NCBI RefSeq assembly: GCF_000250985.1 | Contig: NW_013524646.1 | Span: 890,567 to 954,566 of the forward strand | Source of the DNA: Nematocida parisii ERTm1 | Lineage: Eukaryota; Microsporidia | Reading direction: 5' to 3' | Length of the DNA: 64,000 nt | Shown: positions 55,844 to 62,275 of the stretch, one piece after another | Layout: each line of letters begins with the position of its first letter | How positions within the stretch are numbered: the first letter of the stretch is position 1 | The notes under the pieces: model-generated | What the model saw: only the letters and a program-made list of their open reading frames with translations | Databases searched by the model: none | What the model was told of the DNA's origin: nothing | Made by a program: the position numbers and the translations under genes

Positions 55844-58012
55844 ATGAAAAAGAAAAACACAAGAGCACTGCTGTTACCTAGCTATATAGAAGCACTCACT
55901 ATACTAATTGCCATATGGGCGCATATATCGTGCAGTCAAAGTAAAAAAGAATATACCTGGATATCTAGAGGTGTGTATGTACGCGCAGAATCAGATGAAG
56001 AGAGTTCAAACAGCACACCTTCTCCTGCACCCGAAAGAGATTCTATGTGCTCGGACACAGATAATGCACACACGTCTACCACACCCCGGATTAAAACAAT
56101 AGACTATCTATCGGCTCTCAAAAAAAATACGTTATTCAATCGCATGGCTGCTGAGTCAGATGCATTCTATTGTGTAGAAGGGTTTGGCCAGCTGCAAGAA
56201 GAGCCCGATATAGCCATTGCGCAAGAAAAGGATGCTTTCTCAAAACAGAATGGGAAGGAAATATATGACTGCTTTGACAATCTGACTCTTTTCTCGTTTA
56301 CCAGAGACAGAATAAAAACCCCAGAACCCGGCATTGAACCAGAAGGTTATGCATACATTGATAAAGTATTCCGCCTAATGGACATTATCCGATCAATTGT
56401 CCCGAAACTGAATACCTGTGATACTTTCTTTAACCCCAGTGTAGTCATGCACATGTTTCGTGAAAAGGATGAAGTTGTAATTAGAAGCACTAGAGTCTCT
56501 GGAAAAACAGAGGAAAAAACACTATGGGAAGTACTGCAAGCGTGCAGTGAAGGAATCGGCATAAACGAGGATACAAACGATTCCAGCACTATTGATACTG
56601 TTACTATTACGTGCCCATCCCACGACAGCGAAATAGTCAGATATGCACTGCTGTCATATTTCAATGCGTGCAAGGCGCATATAGACCGTTTGGTGCTTGT
56701 TGAGTTTGAATTTTTACTAAACAAGAATGTATTTGATGACTATACACTATTCTTTTCCATAGAAAAGCTTTTGCTGGTTAAGACAGAAATTCACATCAGC
56801 ACACTCAACCTATTAAGAGACTGCACAAACATGAGAGAGCTCTGCTTTGACCGTGTTAAGTTTGAAGGTGATCCAGATACTAATCTGACTCTGCCATACA
56901 CCATAGAAAAATTTAAAATACATTCTATTAAAGCTGAGTATGTAAATTGTATACTGAGGGGAGCAGCCCATTGCCACAACTTTAGAGAAATAGATATAGG
57001 AAAGATTAAATATATGAACACGGATGAACTAAACAACATAAAAAGCCTTGAAAATATGCACACATTCTATCTTAATGACATAGTTTTCAATAGGCCACCA
57101 GACTTTGCGTTCCTCAAGCGTGCGCACATGCTTCAAGAGCTGGATATGTGCCGGGTTTTCTATTCTTACTCAGAAGAGGCTTCAGATGAAGAAGACTCAG
57201 ATGAAGTTAAACAAAATCCTATATGTTTTAATCCAGATGCTAACGCAGGCGGGCATTCCCGTTTAAGTGCGAATTCACTAAACGGCCTGAAAACCCTGGA
57301 GGAACAAAACAGAACTATTGGAGAGTACATTTCTCCTATCAGCATTCATGTAGACAGCACGCTGTATACAGCCCTAGGACTGTGCAAAATAGAACCATGG
57401 AAGGAGTGTATATACACTCTGTGCATTGAATTAAACTGCGTGCTGTTAGAACCCTTTGCAAATTCAATTACGGTTTTATTCCTTCTTGATGCACAGCAGC
57501 GCTGTCTTAGCATCAATGTCAAGTCTGCCACTTCTGATGACAGCTCTGCAGCTTTATGCATCAAGCAGACTGTTTTCCCATTTTTACATCTTAAAACCAT
57601 TAACGAAATAGAGTATGTGAGCCAGTTTAAAGGCATGGGAGAGAACAAAACAATCGATGTATTTTCTGAACAAATAGCTGAGTATGCAAGCTATAATCCG
57701 GTTGACAGACTGTACATACTATCCCCAGACACTCTAATCCCAATGAATATTTATAGGATTGCTATGCTTAATAAGAACATGCCGCGTCTTTCAGAGATGA
57801 TCCTAAATAATATTATTTTCACTGAAAACAACAGCACTGTGCCAAAAAGCAGAGAAGATGCAATTAATTTACAGTTCTATACTTCCCAGATTAAAAACAT
57901 GCACCCAATCAGATTTAACTACAAACTTATAAGAAAAGAAAATAGGCTTGAATTCACTGATGATATTCCTGCTTCTAGAAGCCATGCATTTACTGATAAG
58001 TCATCTGATTAA
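55844..58012 (+). CDS. Family B leucine-rich-repeat-like anchored protein (722 aa)
   Basis: Unknown function. The start at 55844 ('MKKKNTRALLL') is chosen from the leader and the family-type basic head plus anchor (7-28). Acidic stalk to ~165, including 'SDEESSNSTPSPAPERDS'. 'KTLWEVLQACSEGIGIN' lies near 224, leucine-rich-like repeats at 280-435 ('FSIEKLLLVKTEIHISTLNLLRDCTNM', 'IDIGKIKYMNTDELNNIKS', 'FYLNDIVFNRPPDFAFLKRA'), 'VFYSYSEEASDEEDSDE' near 438 (acidic insert), and the C-terminal domain with 'FSEQIAEYASYNPVDRLYIL'. G+C is higher than in other members. The sister of 33058-35208 by sequence and by shared 3' flank. Confidence 0.9.
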   Translation: MKKKNTRALLLPSYIEALTILIAIWAHISCSQSKKEYTWISRGVYVRAESDEESSNSTPSPAPERDSMCSDTDNAHTSTTPRIKTIDYLSALKKNTLFNRMAAESDAFYCVEGFGQLQEEPDIAIAQEKDAFSKQNGKEIYDCFDNLTLFSFTRDRIKTPEPGIEPEGYAYIDKVFRLMDIIRSIVPKLNTCDTFFNPSVVMHMFREKDEVVIRSTRVSGKTEEKTLWEVLQACSEGIGINEDTNDSSTIDTVTITCPSHDSEIVRYALLSYFNACKAHIDRLVLVEFEFLLNKNVFDDYTLFFSIEKLLLVKTEIHISTLNLLRDCTNMRELCFDRVKFEGDPDTNLTLPYTIEKFKIHSIKAEYVNCILRGAAHCHNFREIDIGKIKYMNTDELNNIKSLENMHTFYLNDIVFNRPPDFAFLKRAHMLQELDMCRVFYSYSEEASDEEDSDEVKQNPICFNPDANAGGHSRLSANSLNGLKTLEEQNRTIGEYISPISIHVDSTLYTALGLCKIEPWKECIYTLCIELNCVLLEPFANSITVLFLLDAQQRCLSINVKSATSDDSSAALCIKQTVFPFLHLKTINEIEYVSQFKGMGENKTIDVFSEQIAEYASYNPVDRLYILSPDTLIPMNIYRIAMLNKNMPRLSEMILNNIIFTENNSTVPKSREDAINLQFYTSQIKNMHPIRFNYKLIRKENRLEFTDDIPASRSHAFTDKSSD

Positions 58013-58170
58013 AATATACTAATATATTTTTCTTCTATCTATTTTCTCTCTTTCTGTATATATTAATATTGGCTGGCATAGCTTATTCTATAAATAAATA
58101 AATGCAAATTTCATTCGGGCAGAGTACTTCCTAGAGTGATAAATAATTTTAATTTAATGCAAGACAAGAC

Positions 58171-58212
58171 AAAATAATATTCATTTTTAATAAATCATAA
58201 CTAGTTCATATA
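58171..58212 (-). repeat. Dispersed repeat E, copy 5 (inverted)
   Basis: AATATTCATTTTTAATAAAT followed by CATAACTAGTTCATA is the inverted form of 21055-21106. Confidence 0.65.
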
Positions 58213-58469
58213 ACACAGCAGTATTTCTCTAAATTCTAATGGGTTGAAAGTATCATATATTCTAAATTTAATTTGACATGTCTTTAATAATCAGTTTATG
58301 TTCTATGCTTTATACTGTTTATGTTGATTTCTTCTGTTGTTCTGTATGGTATTTTAGTGTATTTAAGTATAAATTGTTTGTTCTTTATGTTCTGTAAATA
58401 AATATTTTACTTTTAAAATAAAGTGTATAGTACTGCTAATAATAACATGAATGGATTTATTTAGAAGCA

Positions 58470-58757
58470 GTTTATATTTAAAAATAAAATAGAAGAAGAA
58501 AAGAAGAAAAGAAGAAAAAAGGATAATGGAGTATATAAATGTAGAATATCACAAGTAAAGGCAAGGAAACACACATAATAAGACACAGAATAAGAAAAGA
58601 AGGTGTGATATGACAAAGCACTTATTTGCAGTCAGAATATAATTATATTTAAAGATTTGATGTTCTATGCTAATAATAAGAGTAATTTAATTCATGTAAA
58701 TTTTATTTTATGCAGAATATATATACTGCAGGGATAATTTAAGAGAGTAAATTAGTT
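58470..58757 (+). repeat. Shared 3'-flank repeat F, copy 2
   Basis: Collinear with 35347-35602. It carries an extra purine run (58491-58522, GAAGAAAA units). Confidence 0.65.
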
Positions 58758-58896
58758 GTTTTTTTACAAAGAATTAAAATAGTAGAACAGGATTATTATC
58801 AAGTTAATTCTATTTTAAAGTATATGTTGCCAAGGGGCTATATATTAATAATTAGTTTAATAAAATATTATCTTGGTTTTAATTTGTTGGCAACAG

Positions 58897-58918
58897 TATA
58901 AAAGAAAAATAATTTTAA
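58897..58918 (+). promoter_or_regulatory. Family A leader element
   Basis: GTATAAAAGAAAAATAATTT, then TAACCCGAATTT before the ATG. It includes a near match to the recurrent 10-mer. Confidence 0.55.
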
Positions 58919-58931
58919 CCCGAATTTAAAT

Positions 58932-61376
58932 ATGAAAGAGAGAGACAATATATTAAAGAAGAATAATATACGTATAATAAGAAACATATTAAATAAGAAT
59001 AATATACTTATAATACTATTACTGATGACACACAGTATATATGCAAAGATAGAAACAAGAGACGCTAGTACTATACAGAAAATGGAACTAGGCGATAAAG
59101 ACAGCTTAGTAGCAATACACCCACAAGGCGGGCTTTCTCCATTCTATCAGTGCATCATGGAGAGATGTGGGTATATAAAGAACTTACGGGGATATCTACA
59201 TGCCATAGATGGGAGTGGAGACCAAGTTGGAGGGTATGGGTCTACTATACTCAAGGAGTCTAGTGAATACATGCAGGCATTCACACAGCAGCTGATTAAT
59301 ATGTTTCCATCAGAAGATAGATATTTATCTATTGAGTCAGAGAGCCCAGACTCATTCACTCGGTTCTTAAGAAGGCATGAAAACAAGTCAGATAGTTTAT
59401 ATATTCTTGCTTCTTTATTTCTTCTCTCGGAAGGGATAAATATTCCTATTAGAATAGTGGAGAGTAAAGTGAATAAAAATAAAATACTTATTCTAAAGAA
59501 GAAAAAAGTAAAGAGACCAAAAGAAGAAGAGGATAGGAATATTAGTTCTGAATATGATGAGTTAGAGAAGAGAAAAATAAGCAGAAGAGAAGGATTTCAC
59601 ATCAACTTGCATATGAATATAAAGAAAAAAAACAAAGAAGGGAAGACTGTAGAGAGAACGCCTCAAAAGAAAACAGAAGAGATAGTGAGCTTCTTCAAGA
59701 GTATTGCCACCACCAATTCATCTTACTGCTTAAAAGTGCCAGAAGAGTTCTCAATGCCTACTGCATATGAAGAGTTCTTAAAGGGGAATTTTCTGTGCAA
59801 TCCGAAGTTCCTCGTACAGTCGTACTTCTTTGAGTATATAGACAGTGTGGAGATGTATGAAGAGTTTGTAAGAGCGGTGTATGAATTAATTACTGAACGA
59901 ATACTAAACAAAGATGAGAAGAAGAGTGAGAATATAAGCATGAAGACAGGAAAGAAAGCACAGGAGGTGTTTGACAGTCTATTCATTAAACAGGACTCAG
60001 CCGAGCTGCATAGCAAAGTGAAATATATTAAGCATTTTAGATTGGTTGAACATAAATTGAATGATGAACTACAGCCGATACCATATGTTGAGAGTGAAAA
60101 ATTACCTATTTTTAATGATGATTCTTCAGACAGCCATGATGTCTTTTTACAGGAATATATGCCACCATATAATCGAAAAACAGACGAGTTTGTTAATGAT
60201 AAAGTGTACGAGAATGATATTGTTGTTGAGCCTGCTCTTCTATGCCTGTTCTTTTTATTTGCATTTGATTCTAGGACTGGGAGGTACGATATAAGCCACA
60301 TGCCTAATCCATCGAAAGAACTAAAGAGATTCTTTGCTAAGTATAGCGACCCATTACAGATCATGGACTATACTATGCACAGAGAATGGCACAGGGTTGT
60401 AGAGGACCTGCCTAATAAAGATATTTCCTACCGTTTATATTCATCTGACAGCAGAAATAAAATTCAATTTGGTATACTAAACATGATATATATCATGAGA
60501 GAAATAGCAGCTGAGAATGACACTAAAATTAATGAAAATATTGAATCTATAAAAATTATTATAAATAACTGGAATAAAGATTCCGATCCAGATAAAAATA
60601 AGCTTTTAATGGGTGTAAAAAAAATATGGATCTCTCTCTCAAAAAACAAGGAAATTAAAATATGGTGTAATAACATTTTTACAAAACAATTAGAAAATAA
60701 AATAACGGATATAGGTATCGATCCGAAATCGCCTTTTCAGATTATATATAAAAAGAAGGAGAAAGACCCAGATTCTATTGAAATAAAGATGGATGAGTGT
60801 AGTAGTAGTTATGATCAAAATCATAATGGCTATATAAAATATAAGGTTTCCGGAAATATGCTAAGAAATGGTGCTGGTGCTGCCGAAAAAACATTATATG
60901 ATATAAAAAAGATATACATGAAATCAAAGAATTACATTGGATGCATTATGAGACAATACGCGAATCTATATCTGGACAAAATCTCGTATGCAATTAAAGG
61001 TAAATATAGATTCATTAAAAGGATACAGTATATTTTAAACAGTGAGCACACTAATCCAAACGGCCTACTACTGTGTGGTAATCTAGAGACCCTGCATTAC
61101 AAGTATGAAATAACTAAAATATTTTTGGAAAAACACCGAAGTTATACTGAATCTTATAGAAACATAATAGGTAAAAACAATCCTATGGTGCAGTTTACAA
61201 GAAACCTTATAGGAAGTGTTCCAATTAACGAATACATATTAAAGGAAAAATTTCAATCCAGTGGTATTTATGATGGCGAGTATAAAAATTGGTATCCTTG
61301 GGTAGAACAGGATGTTTCTACGGATACGCCATCAAACAACAATTTACAGCCAAGTACTTCAAATGCCGCAAGTTGA
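58932..61376 (+). CDS. Family A secreted protein lacking the C-terminal domain (814 aa)
   Basis: Unknown function. Basic/Asn-rich head, hydrophobic 25-34, cleavage likely after 'SIYA' (38). Blocks: 'HPQGGLSPFYQCIMERCGYIKNLRGYL' near 59-85, 'MFPSEDRYLSIESESPDSF' near 126, 'ASLFLLSEGINIPI' near 164, a Lys/Glu/Arg-rich insert near 195-220, 'AYEEFLKGNFLCNPKFLVQSYFFEYIDSVEMYEEFV' 276-312, 'LLCLFFLFAFDS' near 435, 'HREWHRVVEDLP' near 482, 'NPMVQFTRNLIGSVP' near 750 and 'NWYPWVEQDVS' near 787. It ends ~20 residues later with a Ser/Asn-rich tail. Siblings continue ~200 residues past this motif. Near-identical to gene 52442 over 59667-59988 only. Confidence 0.9.
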   Translation: MKERDNILKKNNIRIIRNILNKNNILIILLLMTHSIYAKIETRDASTIQKMELGDKDSLVAIHPQGGLSPFYQCIMERCGYIKNLRGYLHAIDGSGDQVGGYGSTILKESSEYMQAFTQQLINMFPSEDRYLSIESESPDSFTRFLRRHENKSDSLYILASLFLLSEGINIPIRIVESKVNKNKILILKKKKVKRPKEEEDRNISSEYDELEKRKISRREGFHINLHMNIKKKNKEGKTVERTPQKKTEEIVSFFKSIATTNSSYCLKVPEEFSMPTAYEEFLKGNFLCNPKFLVQSYFFEYIDSVEMYEEFVRAVYELITERILNKDEKKSENISMKTGKKAQEVFDSLFIKQDSAELHSKVKYIKHFRLVEHKLNDELQPIPYVESEKLPIFNDDSSDSHDVFLQEYMPPYNRKTDEFVNDKVYENDIVVEPALLCLFFLFAFDSRTGRYDISHMPNPSKELKRFFAKYSDPLQIMDYTMHREWHRVVEDLPNKDISYRLYSSDSRNKIQFGILNMIYIMREIAAENDTKINENIESIKIIINNWNKDSDPDKNKLLMGVKKIWISLSKNKEIKIWCNNIFTKQLENKITDIGIDPKSPFQIIYKKKEKDPDSIEIKMDECSSSYDQNHNGYIKYKVSGNMLRNGAGAAEKTLYDIKKIYMKSKNYIGCIMRQYANLYLDKISYAIKGKYRFIKRIQYILNSEHTNPNGLLLCGNLETLHYKYEITKIFLEKHRSYTESYRNIIGKNNPMVQFTRNLIGSVPINEYILKEKFQSSGIYDGEYKNWYPWVEQDVSTDTPSNNNLQPSTSNAAS

Positions 61377-61499
61377 TTTCTTAGAAAGTGTCATTATGCT
61401 ATTTTTATGTTTGTTTAATTTCCGGCCTGCATTCATACCATTAAATAAATACTTAATACTACCCAAAAATTCAAAATTCTAATTTAGACTATATTTTAC
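61377..61499. other. 3' flank of gene 58932
   Basis: Contains AAATAAATA (61442), a likely polyadenylation region, before the GC-rich element. Confidence 0.4.
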
Positions 61500-61712
61500 A
61501 TGGCGGCACCATTACTCAGGCATGGGCCTACGAGAGCGATCCTTCTGTGCGCCAGCTCGTGCGGTGATTCCGTCAAAACAAAAGCTTGTGATCACTGAAT
61601 CAGTATATCAATTTGTGACTATCTAATCCGAGCTCTTCCCCTCCACTCTCTTTTCTATCTTGGCTATGTAGCAGAGCAGCAATGGTGGTATATTTCGTGA
61701 GTAAATCAGTAA
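61500..61712 (+). repeat. GC-rich dispersed element, copy C (5' and 3' parts)
   Basis: 61500-61580 ('GGCGGCACCATTACTCAGG', 'GCGGTGATTCCGTC') matches the first part of copy B (37986-38004 and onward on the minus strand). 61650-61705 ('CTATCTTGGCTATGTAGCAG', 'TTTCGTGAG') matches the last part of copies A and B. The middle part differs. Confidence 0.65.
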
Positions 61713-62275
61713 ATACTGCTATACTATGAAACATACCAATCAAATAATGACCATTCAAATAGTGACTAATTAATTAGGCGAAGTTGATTTGATCAATCAT
61801 TTATTATCTCGGTAATTCGGGTTATGCCATGAATGATGCATACACATATATTACTATGATCTGAATAACCCGAATAAGATGCCATTTGTTATTTGATGTA
61901 TACTGTGTTACATTACTGTTTATATGGTTTATTATGTTATTTTTGTAATAGAATGCCCTATAAATAAATTTAAAATAATCTATCCTTTACATATTCTACT
62001 GCTAGAGAGTATATACACTATAAGAATTAAAATAATTTTTATTTTGTGGTTTTATTTTATTTACAATACTTATTGTAGTATAACTGGAATAAATTAGATG
62101 AGCATTTAAATAGGAGATGGTATGAATTGCAATAAGTAACCATTCGGGTTATATTCGGGTTATATATGCAATCAGGCACGCCCATAAGTGTTTATTATGC
62201 ATTGACCAATCAATAGTAAAGATAGCACGGAGTTATTAAAAACAAAATATATATATTTTTAAATTTATTTCCAGG
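61713..62275. other. Spacer and shared upstream region
   Basis: 10-mers at 61816 and 61865. From 62069 on it is the inverted copy of the region upstream of gene 24328-27045, with two 10-mers 11 bp apart (62143 and 62154) where the other copy has one. Confidence 0.6.

Larger units (their letters stand above)
58013..58931. other. Intergenic spacer with repeats E and F
   Basis: Repeat E relative (58171-58212), repeat F (58470-58757), a purine-rich tract inside F (58491-58522), and the family A leader (58897-58918). No RNA gene or supported ORF. Confidence 0.5.

Noticed and set aside
12368-62163. Reading the 10-mer as an interstitial telomere repeat
   Set aside because: It contains GGGTTA, but apart from one double copy it is not tandem, and no telomere is visible here. 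Kept only as a hypothesis.
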